A stretch of DNA of 64,000 nucleotides from JAGQYH01 sp041393015. Its GTDB lineage: Bacteria; Bacteroidota; Bacteroidia; Chitinophagales; JADIYW01. Location: the NCBI GenBank assembly GCA_041393015.1, contig JAWKKV010000008.1, positions 145,474 to 209,473 of the forward strand. The letters run 5' to 3'. The notes beneath the pieces are model-generated. The model was not told where the DNA came from, made no database searches, and saw only the letters and a list, made by a program, of their open reading frames with translations. The translations under genes were made by a program, and so were the position numbers. Shown here in pieces: positions 37,440 through 47,746 of this stretch. Within the stretch, counting starts at the first letter, position 1; each line of letters begins with the position of its first letter.

Positions 37440-38504
37440 ATGAAAAGGAATAGGCAATATATAACTAAACAATTTAGAGCTGTGAAACTATTTCTCGTTC
37501 TATCAATATTTGTTTTGTCGTGGAATAAGTCAAATGCACAAGATGCCAGTGTTTCACAATTTTATGCTTTACCACATCTTTCTAATCCAGCACTATATGC
37601 CATTGTCGACAATGAGTTTACAGTTGCTGCTTTGTATCAAAATCGCTTTGCTGATGCAGTATCTGGTGCTTACCATTTAACAGGTGCACAACTGAATGTA
37701 GCGATTAGTGTAGCCAAAGGTGATATAGTGGCCACTAACATTAGCTTTCTTTCTGATAAAATGGCAATCAGTGGCTTTAATCGAAATGCATTTTCTATAG
37801 GATTGGCTTATGCTAAATCACTATCTAATTATCAGACTCAATTATTGAGCGTAGGCTTAAATACTAGTTACAATCAACAGCATTCTGGTTTTGCAGGGGT
37901 ATTATGGGGCAATCAATTTGATGGAATTAACACATTAAATCCTGATATACCATCAGGTGAATTTGTAATGGAAAATGGTTCTAGTTTCGATTTCAATGCT
38001 GGTTTACAATATTTTGGGGATTTTAATGGCAAGGCAACAATTTATGGAGGAGTTGGTATTTTCCATATTTTTGAGACCAATAGTTCACAAATTCAATCAG
38101 AAAGCTATAGCCGACCATTAAGGATCAATGGAAATATAGGTTTTAATATTCCCGTATCTAAAATGATAGGCATTCTAGGATCTTTTACTTTTCAAAAACA
38201 AAGCAGCTTACAAACGATTACACCCGGTTTATTTGTATCACTAACGCTCAAAGAATCAAAAGAGGATGGTGATGTAAGATTAACATTGGGCAGTTATTAC
38301 AGATTGTCCAACTTTATTATTCCTACAGCAAGAATAGAAGCTAAAGGTTTTTCTTTAGGCATGGCTTACGACGTTGCCTTGCCTGGATTTGATGAGCAAT
38401 ATAAAAGATTTACTGGGCCGGAAATATTTATCAGCTATGGTTTTGATGTATTTGATGGTTTACATAAAAATTCATCTAATAGTCTTAGATGTCCGAAATT
38501 TTAG
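37440..38504 (+). CDS. PorP/SprF-family T9SS outer-membrane protein
   Basis: 354 residues. A basic N-terminus precedes a signal peptide ending near SNAQ. The mature N-terminus has the family hallmark QDASVSQFYALPHLSNPALYA, and the rest alternates short strands as in outer-membrane beta barrels (FSIGLAYAKSLSNYQTQLLSVGLNTSY). PorP/SprF proteins assist type IX export and surface attachment of a neighbouring large adhesin, as SprF does for SprB. Here it starts 2 bp after the giant adhesin, supporting such a pair even though that gene is now broken. Confidence 0.9.
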   Translation: MKRNRQYITKQFRAVKLFLVLSIFVLSWNKSNAQDASVSQFYALPHLSNPALYAIVDNEFTVAALYQNRFADAVSGAYHLTGAQLNVAISVAKGDIVATNISFLSDKMAISGFNRNAFSIGLAYAKSLSNYQTQLLSVGLNTSYNQQHSGFAGVLWGNQFDGINTLNPDIPSGEFVMENGSSFDFNAGLQYFGDFNGKATIYGGVGIFHIFETNSSQIQSESYSRPLRINGNIGFNIPVSKMIGILGSFTFQKQSSLQTITPGLFVSLTLKESKEDGDVRLTLGSYYRLSNFIIPTARIEAKGFSLGMAYDVALPGFDEQYKRFTGPEIFISYGFDVFDGLHKNSSNSLRCPKF

Positions 38505-38507
38505 AAT

Positions 38508-40967
38508 ATGAATAACAAGTTATTATACCTATCCTTATTTATCCTATTTTCTTTAAGTGCAGTGGGTGGTAATAATGGAGATAAGCTATGGTATTTTGGC
38601 AACTCAGCCGTTGGTTTAAATTACCAAGAAAATCCTGGTATCTATTTACCTGTATTTAATCAGTTTACGCCATACAGTGAAGCCGGCTCTGCAGTATTAA
38701 CCAATCCTGAAACAGATGCGCTTATTTTTTATACCGATGGTAATAATATTATTAATGAGAGTCATGCCATCGCTGCTTCAGGTCTATTGGCGAATCAAGA
38801 AGGCAACCAAAGCGTGGTAATTTGTAAAGTACCCGATCAATGCAATCAATATTTTGTTATTACCAATTCTGCGGGTGTTTCCGAAGGTGAAATTCGTTCT
38901 ACTATTGTAGAAGTAAATTTGAATAATAATGGAATTACAATTCCTGCTGCAACCAAAAATCAATTGGTTGCAAGTAATGTTGGGCAAGGTTTAGAAATAA
39001 TTCCTAAGTCTAGTGGGGCAGGTTATTGGCTAATTACTAGTGATAAAAGCAATGATGAGTTAGTAGTATTTGAAATTATATCATCTACCATATCTACCAC
39101 ACCACATTCTAGTTTATTGATGCAAGATGGGGCAGAAACCATTGACATGATGGATGATGTTAGCTTGAAGTTTAAAGCATCAATAAACAGACTAGCAGGA
39201 GTAAGTTCAGAATCTACTACGGGTAAAAATTATGTTTTCGTTGCTACCTTTAACGCCTCTACAGGACTTTTAACAAACCCAAAGATAATTACTAAAGTAG
39301 CTCAACCCTATAACGCATGGGATTGTGAATGGGCACCTGACAAAAGTATTCTCTATTTTTCTTCTAAAAACAATGTAGCGCTTAAACAATACGATTTTAA
39401 TACGGGAAATATCACAACAATATTTAATGCTCCAAGTAATTCAAAAGGAGGTGGCTTAAAATGTGGGGTCGATAAGAAGATTTATCATATTACAGAAAGT
39501 TCAAGTAGTGCCATTTCAGTGATTACCAGTCCAAACCAAGCAGGAATTGCTTGTAATTATGTAGCCAATGCTAATAGTGTAGGGATGCCTATAAATGCCT
39601 ATTCTTTTTCTAGTGGTTTAAAAGGAGAAGACAATGTTACACGAATTACTAGCGATACTTCATTATGTAAAGGTGATTTTATTCAATTGCAAGTAAGTGG
39701 AGGGGTATCTTATGCTTGGTCTCCGTCAGATGGTTTGTCCTGTATTGATTGTGCTAATCCAATTTGCACTGTAGCTACCACCACAACATACAGCGTTGTT
39801 CTCACTGGAAATAGTTCTTGTGAAGATACACTTCAAGTGCTTGTAGAAGTATTTGAAAAACCAACTAGCGTATTGCCAGATAAAACAACCTTTTGTAATT
39901 CCAGTCCCGTAACCCTAGATGCCGGAAATGTTGGCTCGACCTATTTGTGGAGTAATGGAAGCACTACTCAAACGATACAAGTTGCATCAGCAGGTAACTA
40001 CATTGTTGAAATTACAAACTCAGGCGGTTGTTCCATTCGAGATACTACAAAAGTGGTACAGGTAACTACCTCTAATCTTTCTATTCTAGGAGTGCTTACT
40101 TCTTGTGAATCTACACTTTTAAGTGTTAACTCAAACGAGGGAGATATATTTTGGTCAACCGGAGATACAACATCGGCCATTCAAGTAACAGAATCAGGGA
40201 TATATACAGTAACACTTGACAATGCATGTGGTAGCTTTACTGATCAGAAAGAGGTCTTTATCGGTTCCTTCTTAGAACCTAATTTTTTAGGCCCTGATAC
40301 AACAATTTGTAGTGCATCCTATACTTTATCAATTGATGCACCGGATGCAAATGTTATATGGTCGGATGCAGATGTTTCTCATACTAAGGAGTTTATATTT
40401 TCAAATGTATATTTCGTTACTGTATTTAATGGTGGATGCGTTTCTAGTGATACTATTGATTTAACCATTCTAGATACCATGAGTTTTGATTTAGGTCCTG
40501 ATATATTTAGTTGTACCAAAGACAGTTTAATATTAACTACTGGACTATTTGAGGCGGTTCATACATGGTCTTCAACAACCAATACATCTTCATCAATTCT
40601 AGTCACAGAGCCGGGCATCTATTATGTTACCGCCAATTTGAATGGATGTAGTGTAAATGACTCTATAAAAGTTGAATTTGGTAGTGGTTTTGAGAATGGA
40701 CATTTTATTCCTGATGCATTTAGTCCAAATGGGGATTCGAATAATGATTGTCTAGAAGTTTTTGGTGACGAAATAATACCTTTTCACTTACAGGTTTTTA
40801 ATCGGGATGGCTTAATTATTTTTGAGACAACCAATCAATTGGAATGTTGGGACGGCAATTATAAAGGGAGCGAAGTTCCACAAGGAGTCTATTTCTATTT
40901 ATTAGAGACACAAGACTGTTTTGGTAACGACTTAAGTAAAAAAGGAGAGCTCATTCTTGCACGTTAG
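38508..40967 (+). CDS. T9SS cargo protein with gliding-motility-type (CHU_C, type B) C-terminal domain
   Basis: 819 residues, beginning 3 bp after the porP/sprF stop. A signal peptide (MNNKLLYLSLFILFSLSAVGG) precedes an N-terminal propeller-like region (about 25-370; KLWYFGNSAVGLNY). Four or five Ig-like domains follow (LCKGDFIQLQVSGGVSYAWS, FCNSSPVTLDAGNVGSTYLW). The last 90 residues are the type B sorting domain: FIPDAFSPNGDSNNDCLEVF, LQVFNRDGLIIFE, WDGNYKGSEVPQGVYFYLL. It should be exported by T9SS and held on the surface together with the adjacent PorP/SprF protein. Confidence 0.9.
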   Translation: MNNKLLYLSLFILFSLSAVGGNNGDKLWYFGNSAVGLNYQENPGIYLPVFNQFTPYSEAGSAVLTNPETDALIFYTDGNNIINESHAIAASGLLANQEGNQSVVICKVPDQCNQYFVITNSAGVSEGEIRSTIVEVNLNNNGITIPAATKNQLVASNVGQGLEIIPKSSGAGYWLITSDKSNDELVVFEIISSTISTTPHSSLLMQDGAETIDMMDDVSLKFKASINRLAGVSSESTTGKNYVFVATFNASTGLLTNPKIITKVAQPYNAWDCEWAPDKSILYFSSKNNVALKQYDFNTGNITTIFNAPSNSKGGGLKCGVDKKIYHITESSSSAISVITSPNQAGIACNYVANANSVGMPINAYSFSSGLKGEDNVTRITSDTSLCKGDFIQLQVSGGVSYAWSPSDGLSCIDCANPICTVATTTTYSVVLTGNSSCEDTLQVLVEVFEKPTSVLPDKTTFCNSSPVTLDAGNVGSTYLWSNGSTTQTIQVASAGNYIVEITNSGGCSIRDTTKVVQVTTSNLSILGVLTSCESTLLSVNSNEGDIFWSTGDTTSAIQVTESGIYTVTLDNACGSFTDQKEVFIGSFLEPNFLGPDTTICSASYTLSIDAPDANVIWSDADVSHTKEFIFSNVYFVTVFNGGCVSSDTIDLTILDTMSFDLGPDIFSCTKDSLILTTGLFEAVHTWSSTTNTSSSILVTEPGIYYVTANLNGCSVNDSIKVEFGSGFENGHFIPDAFSPNGDSNNDCLEVFGDEIIPFHLQVFNRDGLIIFETTNQLECWDGNYKGSEVPQGVYFYLLETQDCFGNDLSKKGELILAR

Positions 40968-41085
40968 GGTATTATCTCAAAAGTTTCTGGCTTTTTGCTC
41001 AAAAATTTAACAATATAAATAATATGTTTTCTTATTAAAAAAATGATTACTATATTAACCGACACTTTTTAAAATAACATATAAG

Positions 41086-42540
41086 ATGAGGGGGAAAAAC
41101 ACAATTAAAATGATGGTTTTATTTTTAATCATCATGAATGCTTATCAATTAAAAGCACAAACCTATTTAGGGGTAACTACTAGTAATTACGATGCATTGC
41201 ATGCGGCTCGATTTAATCCGGCTTCTTTAAATACAAGTAGTATGAAATGGCAAATCAATTTGGTAGGAGTTGATTTAAGCATTTCTCAAAATTATTTAAA
41301 AGCCAAAAGCTTAATAAGTGGATGGGATGACTATCGAAGTAACTTAACTGAGAATTTAAATGGGGAAGAGAAATCCGGTTATGCTAGCGCTATAATTGCT
41401 TTGCCAGGCTTTATGTTCACCAATGAAAAAGCAGGAAGCTTTTCACTTAATTTTACAGCAAGAACGTATCTTACTTTAAAAGATGTAGACGAAGATTTTT
41501 TAAGTGCATTTTATAATGATGCGGATGTGCCAAGCAGCTGGCCTTCCCCTTGGAAAGATGATAATGTAGAAGCAGGAATGAATGGAATGGTAGAGGCCTC
41601 ACTTGGTTATGCTAGAAAAGTTTATGAAAGGGAAAGACATCATTTATATGGAGGATTTACATTAAAGGTGCTAACGAAACAAATTGGTGCCAATGCTAAT
41701 GGAACTGCAGAATTTATATATACAGAAGGAGTTGACGATCAAGTTTCATTTGGAGCAAGTGATTTAACCGTTCAAGTAAGTGATTTATTTGATGGGGTGA
41801 ATGGCGATTTTAATTATAAAACTGGCTTTGGGGGTATTGGTGCAGATATAGGTTTTGTATATGAATTTAAACCTCAGAGACCTGGTCAAGCATTGGTAGG
41901 AGATAATATGGCAAAATCTAAGAAATGGAAGAGGGAACGACCCGACTACATCCTAAAAGCAGGCTTTGCAATTGTAGATATTGGTAACGTAAAATACACA
42001 CCTTCGTCTGAATATAGTAGGCACTTTATTAGTGATGGAACTAACGTTTCTGCTGCTTCAATTACCGAAGATGATTTAACCTATGAAGACTGGGATGATG
42101 TAATGAATGCTACGGGCTCATTTACCGTTCCAACAGAGGACATAAAAGTTAAATTACCTATGTCAATCAATATGTTTGTAGATGCTAAGATTACAGACTT
42201 CTTTTATGTTAATCTAAGTTCGCAAATCGGAGTAGGTAAAAGTAATATCAGCTCAGGAACAGTAAGTGAAGGTTCTGGTTTTGCTATTACGCCTAGATTA
42301 GAAACGCCTGCAGTAGCCATATACGTGCCAGTAAGTTATACGAGCGCCAAAGGATTTGGAGTGGGCGCAGTTGCTAGATTTGGTCAGGTAACACTCGGAA
42401 TGTCTGACATTACAGGGTTTTTTACAGGCGATGCATCTAGCACAAGTGTTCATTTTGGTCTTTCGTTTGGAGGAGTAAAGAAGAAAACGGAGAAGAAAAA
42501 TGATATTGAGGAGGAAGAAGAAGATGAAAGATATCTATAA
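41086..42540 (+). CDS. DUF5723-like outer-membrane beta-barrel protein
   Basis: 484 residues with a signal peptide (MVLFLIIMNAYQLKAQ). The mature N-terminus (TYLGVTTSNYDALHAARFNPASL) and many alternating strands, such as FGVGAVARFGQVTLGMSDIT, fit the DUF5723 barrel-like family. The C-terminus ends in a charged KKKTEKK and acidic tail, unusual for a barrel that ends in the outer membrane. The tssE gene starts 15 bp downstream with a TTG, so this is the first gene of the T6SS operon. It may be a companion of the T6SS envelope complex, since T6SSiii lacks the TssJLM complex. That idea is inference. Confidence 0.7.
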   Translation: MRGKNTIKMMVLFLIIMNAYQLKAQTYLGVTTSNYDALHAARFNPASLNTSSMKWQINLVGVDLSISQNYLKAKSLISGWDDYRSNLTENLNGEEKSGYASAIIALPGFMFTNEKAGSFSLNFTARTYLTLKDVDEDFLSAFYNDADVPSSWPSPWKDDNVEAGMNGMVEASLGYARKVYERERHHLYGGFTLKVLTKQIGANANGTAEFIYTEGVDDQVSFGASDLTVQVSDLFDGVNGDFNYKTGFGGIGADIGFVYEFKPQRPGQALVGDNMAKSKKWKRERPDYILKAGFAIVDIGNVKYTPSSEYSRHFISDGTNVSAASITEDDLTYEDWDDVMNATGSFTVPTEDIKVKLPMSINMFVDAKITDFFYVNLSSQIGVGKSNISSGTVSEGSGFAITPRLETPAVAIYVPVSYTSAKGFGVGAVARFGQVTLGMSDITGFFTGDASSTSVHFGLSFGGVKKKTEKKNDIEEEEEDERYL

Positions 42541-42555
42541 TTAAAACAAGAATCA

Positions 42556-42996
42556 TTGGCTGAATTTTATGATATTCCCTTTAGTTTTTCGAAATTAATT
42601 TCGAAACAACATTTAGATAAGGTCGAATTAAGGGTCTCAATTGAAAACCATATTAAAGGGTTACTACTTACAGGTTATCACTCGTATAGATTCGATATTG
42701 AATATGGATGTAATTTAAAAGACTATGATTTTGAGTTGATAGCCAATGTCAATACATGGAGACATATTGTAGAAAGAAATTTGCAACAGTCGGTTACAAA
42801 ATATGAAACAAGAGTGAAAAATGTTCGAGTTCGAGTGAAAATTGAAGAAGTGAGTTACAATAAAGAACATGATAACAAAAACGTCTCCATAAGAAAAAAA
42901 TTAACCATTAATGTTGAATGTGTCATTAGATCGACTAATCAACTCATTCAACTGCCTGAAATGTCTATTTTTATTAGTCCATTATCATTTATATAA
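42556..42996 (+). CDS. tssE: T6SS baseplate protein TssE (gp25-like)
   Basis: 146 residues starting at a TTG that follows the previous gene by 15 bp. The core (VELRVSIENHIKGLLLTGYHSYRFDIEYGC, written in full only at positions 42622-42711) contains the gp25/GPW_gp25 elements: a helix leading into G-x-x-x-FDIEYGCNL, then NTWRHIVERNLQQSV and a beta hairpin region. TssE is part of the wedge that ties the sheath to the baseplate. Immediate linkage to tssF (no gap) confirms the call. Longer and more basic than many TssE in the C-terminal half. Confidence 0.87.
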   Translation: MAEFYDIPFSFSKLISKQHLDKVELRVSIENHIKGLLLTGYHSYRFDIEYGCNLKDYDFELIANVNTWRHIVERNLQQSVTKYETRVKNVRVRVKIEEVSYNKEHDNKNVSIRKKLTINVECVIRSTNQLIQLPEMSIFISPLSFI

Positions 42997-44823
42997 ATGC
43001 AAACGGCAGAAGAAATATATAGAAGATTAATATTGAATGCTGCCAAAGTTTGGGGGTATTCACCGGAGGAAATGGAGCAAGAAGGCTTTGATCCTTTAAT
43101 TGGATTGCTTTTAGGAGGAGTTTCAAAAGAGCTTGAAAAAGCGTATCATGAATTGGCAGATTCAAAATCTAGGATTGTAACGGATTTGGCCACTCATTTA
43201 ACACCGGATGTATTAACTAATGTACTACCTGCTCATGGTATTATGCATGCATTGCCAATAGAGGTAGAAGAAATTGCTTATAAAGAGGCACAATTCGTAG
43301 CAGATAAAAGGACGGATGAAGGCAACGAACAGATTGTTTTTGCTCCGGCTAATGATTTCACTTTGGTAAAAGCTAGTGTAAAATACCTCGCTTTTAAAAA
43401 CACAATATTTGAGCAGCAACTCCATAAGAAGGAAGCAGTATCCAAAGCAATAACAGGAAAAAAGTTGCCGGCAAATGAAGTTTGGTTGGGTATTGATATT
43501 GATAAAAGAATGAGAAATTTAGATGGATTTCGCTTTTTTTTAGATTGGTCATTTGATCCTGACAAGTTAACTTATCTGGAGTATTTACAACAAACGAAAT
43601 GGTCTTTTGGGGATACTGAATTAGATATTAAGATTGGCTTAGAGGATTATAATATTGAAGATTTCGGAACCAACAATAACGTTCCGATGTATATCGATCA
43701 AGTAAGAAAGAGTATAGTCGAAAGATATTCTGCTCATTTTGTAAACATAGTGATGGATGATTACAATTTATTTGGCGATACTAAGACTTTTGTTACGCCC
43801 AACAGATTGGCGGAAGCTTTTGGACAGGGAGAGGTGTCGGCTTTAAAAGGTAATTTAATTTGGATAAACATTGTTTTTCCTCAGTTACTTTCGCATAAAT
43901 CATTGGAGTACGTTAATTGTAACCTTAATTGTTTTCCTGCTTTAAACTGCATGTACTATTCTAGAAATATAAGTTTAAAAGAGAGAAAAACTTTTTTTCC
44001 TGTTCAGTGCGATGGTAGTTTTCTAAGTATTAATTCTTTACTAGACAAAGAAGGAAAGAAAGTGGTCGATCAAAGAGCAGAAACCAATAATGATGAAGAT
44101 CAAGTAACTTATATTTTTAAAGAAAAAGGAATTCAAAGATTTGATCATCGAGAAGCTCAAGAATTACTTGATTATCTATTTGATGTATTAAGAGATGAAA
44201 GTTTTGCCTTTAATAAGTACAATATTAATATTCAATCTTCAACTTTAAAGAATCTTAGGCAACAGGTGAATACGCTTATAGACGAAACTAAAAGAGACAA
44301 ACGAAGAAAAATTAACGACAATCCTTTTCTAATTTTTAATACGAATGAAATTCCCCAAATTGTAAAAATAGATTATTGTTCAACATTAGGAGAGTTAGCA
44401 AATAAAATTGTGGCAGGCAGTAAATTAAAAGTATTAAAGGGCATTCTGGTAGATCCAAAGTCACTAGCATTTATGACCTCTACTTGGGGCGGTAGAAGTT
44501 ATATGGATGATGAAGATAAAATAAGGCTGTTTAAACATGCTTTAATGAGCAGAGGTGCCTTAGTTACAAAAATGGATGTCATTTCTTACTGTAAAGCAAA
44601 ATTAGGTCCTGCATTGGAAGATGTGTATTTAAATCTCGGGTCAGAAATTAGCATTAATGGAAAAGAAGGTATCATTAGGACTATGAATATCCATTTAACA
44701 CTTAAACAAGATATTGAATGGGATGAAAACGAATTAACATATCTAAAGAATGATCTTAAAAGTGAAATAGAACAGAAATCAACATTCATTTATCCTATTC
44801 GAATTAAAATTAATAAAGAATGA
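42997..44823 (+). CDS. tssF: T6SS baseplate protein TssF
   Basis: 608 residues, the usual length for TssF. The N-terminal stretch (MQTAEEIYRRLILNAAKVWG, LADSKSRIVTDLATHLTPDV) carries the conserved region that senses the wedge; ILPAHG-like VLPAHGIMHALP follows as in other TssF proteins. Its ATG follows the tssE stop directly, and its TGA stop overlaps the tssG ATG (ATGA), showing translational coupling. Forms a 2:1 wedge complex with TssG. Confidence 0.87.
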   Translation: MQTAEEIYRRLILNAAKVWGYSPEEMEQEGFDPLIGLLLGGVSKELEKAYHELADSKSRIVTDLATHLTPDVLTNVLPAHGIMHALPIEVEEIAYKEAQFVADKRTDEGNEQIVFAPANDFTLVKASVKYLAFKNTIFEQQLHKKEAVSKAITGKKLPANEVWLGIDIDKRMRNLDGFRFFLDWSFDPDKLTYLEYLQQTKWSFGDTELDIKIGLEDYNIEDFGTNNNVPMYIDQVRKSIVERYSAHFVNIVMDDYNLFGDTKTFVTPNRLAEAFGQGEVSALKGNLIWINIVFPQLLSHKSLEYVNCNLNCFPALNCMYYSRNISLKERKTFFPVQCDGSFLSINSLLDKEGKKVVDQRAETNNDEDQVTYIFKEKGIQRFDHREAQELLDYLFDVLRDESFAFNKYNINIQSSTLKNLRQQVNTLIDETKRDKRRKINDNPFLIFNTNEIPQIVKIDYCSTLGELANKIVAGSKLKVLKGILVDPKSLAFMTSTWGGRSYMDDEDKIRLFKHALMSRGALVTKMDVISYCKAKLGPALEDVYLNLGSEISINGKEGIIRTMNIHLTLKQDIEWDENELTYLKNDLKSEIEQKSTFIYPIRIKINKE

Positions 44824-45719
44824 TTCAGAATAGCTTAGATCAAATCAAATTTCATGATATAAAAATTGAGGTGTTAATAGCGGAACTCATTAACTTCTAT
44901 GGGAATGAAGTTTTACCTATCAATTTTCAATTAAAAGGACAATTTGAAAGATCATACTCAAAGGAAATATTAAATACAAATACTAAATTTGATGGATCAG
45001 GAGATGAATATTTGCAGGTTGAATTAAGTAGAGAAGGCATATACGATGGTTTACCAATATTTGCCTTACATACGATCATTAAAAAACAAAAAAGAGGGAA
45101 AAGTCTTAAAAATGATGTTACCTTAAGTAAGGAAATAGTTCAAGAAGAAGAAGCTGCGCGTCAATTTTTTAATCCTTTTGAACAAGAGATTTACCGGTTG
45201 AAAGGTCAGATATTCAAGGATGAGTTTGATTTTAAGCTTTCTTTAGATGTCTTCAAAGATTATTTCTACGATCTTATATCGGATGGGACTGATTTTAGTT
45301 TAAATGTTTTACTTACACTATTGCCTCATATCCATAGTTTGAGGGGTGGGATAGATAAATTTCAACAACTTATTAAAAAGGTTCTGAAAACGGATGTTAC
45401 TATTGAAAAAAAGCTTTTAAATGACATTACACTTGATAAAAATGATGAAATTCATTTAGGAGAATTATTGTTAGGGCATAATAGTGTGTTAGATACAACT
45501 TCCTTAGGTTTTATGTGGGGATATTCAATTGATATAAAACAAAGTGAAGCCTCCTATGAAAGGTCAGAAGAAATAAAAAAAATCGTTCGATTTTTAGGAG
45601 ATTTATCCCTTTCTTCAGATTTAACTTATGATGTCAATGTATCTGTATATGAATCTCAATTTGTTTTATCGGACAATCTAGAAAAATGTCCTATTTTAGC
45701 TTATAATACTATAATTTAA
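44820..45719 (+). CDS. tssG: T6SS baseplate protein TssG
   Basis: 299 residues overlapping tssF by 4 bp. Sequence is poorly conserved, as is usual for TssG in subtype iii, but size, the ATGA overlap with tssF, and the place between tssF and tssN fit. The C-terminal half has the GELLLGHNSVLDTTSLGF segment, similar to the TssG region LG-N-LG. It would form the baseplate wedge core with TssF. Assignment rests partly on gene order. Confidence 0.8.
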   Translation: MIQNSLDQIKFHDIKIEVLIAELINFYGNEVLPINFQLKGQFERSYSKEILNTNTKFDGSGDEYLQVELSREGIYDGLPIFALHTIIKKQKRGKSLKNDVTLSKEIVQEEEAARQFFNPFEQEIYRLKGQIFKDEFDFKLSLDVFKDYFYDLISDGTDFSLNVLLTLLPHIHSLRGGIDKFQQLIKKVLKTDVTIEKKLLNDITLDKNDEIHLGELLLGHNSVLDTTSLGFMWGYSIDIKQSEASYERSEEIKKIVRFLGDLSLSSDLTYDVNVSVYESQFVLSDNLEKCPILAYNTII

Positions 45720-45720
45720 T

Positions 45721-46617
45721 ATGACTGAATATATTCTAACTTTCCTATCATTAAATGACGCGCCAACATTTTTTCCTTATGTTGGAGCACTAGCGGGGAC
45801 ATTGATTTTAGGACTCCTGATCTTTAGAATTTGGAAAAAGACAAAAATATTTAAAGATTCATTTTCTTTATTGGTCATATTCACTTTGTTGTTTTTTGGA
45901 ATTGTTACATTTTTAGGGTATAGGTTTGAGTTTAAAATTGGCTTTACTTACATCTATTACATATTAATAACCCTCAGTTTGACAGCCGGAATAGTGTATA
46001 CCATTGTCATTCATACAGATAAGGTAAGTTGGGCAAAAGTGGATGGATTTTGGAAGGAGTTCTTAGTGTCCTTAGCCATTCTAATTGGAATTTTAATCAT
46101 TGCATTGATAATTATGCTTGCCGCCCAAAATGATAATGTTTCCAAAACTGATCCATGGATGTTGTTAGCACTTATACCTTATATTATGCCTTTGGTTTTC
46201 TATAAATCATTTGTTTTTTTTATGAAGGTGCCTAGTCAGAAATTTAAGACTTGGAAGTATCCGGTGGGTAGGTCTATTCCAAGAATTGAGCTAGTTGATA
46301 CTACTTTAATTCACGTAGATCTAAATAGAATGCCAAATGATTTAGATAAAATTTCTACCAAGATAAGAGCTCCTAGACATGAAAGGTTTGGTGATCTTTT
46401 CTTTTATTTCTTACATAAGTATAATATCGAAAAACACCCTGATACAAAAATTGACATCTATTTAAATTATGACGAACAAACTTATTATGAGTGGATATTT
46501 TATCTAAAGCAAAATAGCGGTGTCACAAAGTCAAAACAATATTTTGACCCTGATTTGAAAATTGTTGATCTTGAGCTAAAAGAAAATCAGCATATTATAG
46601 CTGAAAGGGTTTTGTAG
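45721..46617 (+). CDS. tssN: T6SSiii membrane protein TssN
   Basis: 298 residues with about five transmembrane helices in the first 170 residues (VGALAGTLILGLLIFRIW, LLVIFTLLFFGIVTFLG, YYILITLSLTAGIVYTIVI, FLVSLAILIGILIIALIIML, LLALIPYIMPLVFY) and a cytosolic C-terminal domain (TTLIHVDLNRMPNDLDK, YLNYDEQTYYEWIFYL). TssN is one of the components found only in Bacteroidota T6SSiii, where it is thought to replace part of the TssJLM envelope complex. The tssF-G-N-K-O order agrees with published subtype iii loci. Confidence 0.85.
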   Translation: MTEYILTFLSLNDAPTFFPYVGALAGTLILGLLIFRIWKKTKIFKDSFSLLVIFTLLFFGIVTFLGYRFEFKIGFTYIYYILITLSLTAGIVYTIVIHTDKVSWAKVDGFWKEFLVSLAILIGILIIALIIMLAAQNDNVSKTDPWMLLALIPYIMPLVFYKSFVFFMKVPSQKFKTWKYPVGRSIPRIELVDTTLIHVDLNRMPNDLDKISTKIRAPRHERFGDLFFYFLHKYNIEKHPDTKIDIYLNYDEQTYYEWIFYLKQNSGVTKSKQYFDPDLKIVDLELKENQHIIAERVL

Positions 46618-46643
46618 TATATAATTCAAAGAAAGAATAGACA

Positions 46644-47723
46644 ATGGAATTGGATAAAAACAGGTATTTAGTGAATTGGACAGATGGAATGAAAATTAAA
46701 AAGGATCATTTTATTCAGTCTGAAAATTACTATAACAAGCAGATACAAAGTATAAGATATCAGTACAAAAGGAATAATGAGTTTGGAATACTGCCATCTG
46801 ATGATGGATATACATCATTGCAAATGCAGTTAAGTCATGATGACTTAGTAGTCAATAAATGTTTGGCAGTTACAGGAGATGGTTCATTTATTTTGATTGA
46901 AAATAACCAGCCCTTAAGATTAGATGCGGCAAAGATAAATGAATTAATGAATGCGCTTAATAATAATCGGGCAGGCGTATATATTGTCATTCAAGTGAAT
47001 ACTACTGAAAGAGTTCCTATCGGTGAACCGGATCCTGACGAAGTGCCGTTAAGAAAACCATATGCAACTGTAAGATATGTTTTAGATGTAATGCCAGAGT
47101 CACAGATCAATAAGGATTTATTGTCTACCGCAAACTTTGCGGTGATAGGTAAAATCATATCTGATGGCGCCATCATTAGAATTGATGATGAGTTTATTGC
47201 TCCTTGCACGCATGTCATGAACAATGAGATACTTTCTGATTATTACGATAGATGGATGGTGGCATTAGAACGTACCAATAAGAATGCTATTATGGTCGTC
47301 AATAAAGTACTTTCAAAAAATCAAAGATTGGTATTAGATAGAAGCATTATGCTTTTGTCTCAAAATATGATGACACATATAAGTTCAAAAATTGATTACT
47401 TAAAACATTGCAAGAAAAGCATATCTCCTATTGAGCTATTATCATTTGGATTTGGGTATACACGAGTGATTAGAAACTCTATTGAATCGATTTTTAAAAA
47501 TGAAGAATTGATTAATTATATATGTCAATATATTAAGGCAGATCCTTCTTTATTTAAAAAGTTTATAGAACACGATGTTTTAGGGATGAGTTATAATGTA
47601 CTTGACTTAAATAAAAATTTTAGACGAATGGATAAGTTGATTGAATCCTTCGATCATATATATGTTACGTTGCCAAGCTTAAGCTATAAAGTAGAAGGTG
47701 ATCACGGATTAATTGTGGAATAA
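46644..47723 (+). CDS. tssK: T6SS baseplate protein TssK
   Basis: 359 residues, shorter than proteobacterial TssK but normal for subtype iii. The N-terminus reads VNWTDGMKIKKDHFIQSENYY, matching the conserved W-x-G-M-x-hxxxHF-Q motif at the start of TssK, which attaches to the TssFG wedge. The middle is a beta-domain with a helical bundle (MTHISSKIDYLKHC), and the C-terminal region probably contacts the membrane complex. It lies 26 bp after tssN and 23 bp before tssO. Confidence 0.87.
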   Translation: MELDKNRYLVNWTDGMKIKKDHFIQSENYYNKQIQSIRYQYKRNNEFGILPSDDGYTSLQMQLSHDDLVVNKCLAVTGDGSFILIENNQPLRLDAAKINELMNALNNNRAGVYIVIQVNTTERVPIGEPDPDEVPLRKPYATVRYVLDVMPESQINKDLLSTANFAVIGKIISDGAIIRIDDEFIAPCTHVMNNEILSDYYDRWMVALERTNKNAIMVVNKVLSKNQRLVLDRSIMLLSQNMMTHISSKIDYLKHCKKSISPIELLSFGFGYTRVIRNSIESIFKNEELINYICQYIKADPSLFKKFIEHDVLGMSYNVLDLNKNFRRMDKLIESFDHIYVTLPSLSYKVEGDHGLIVE

Positions 47724-47746
47724 TCTCTCAGTAATAAAACAAAACG

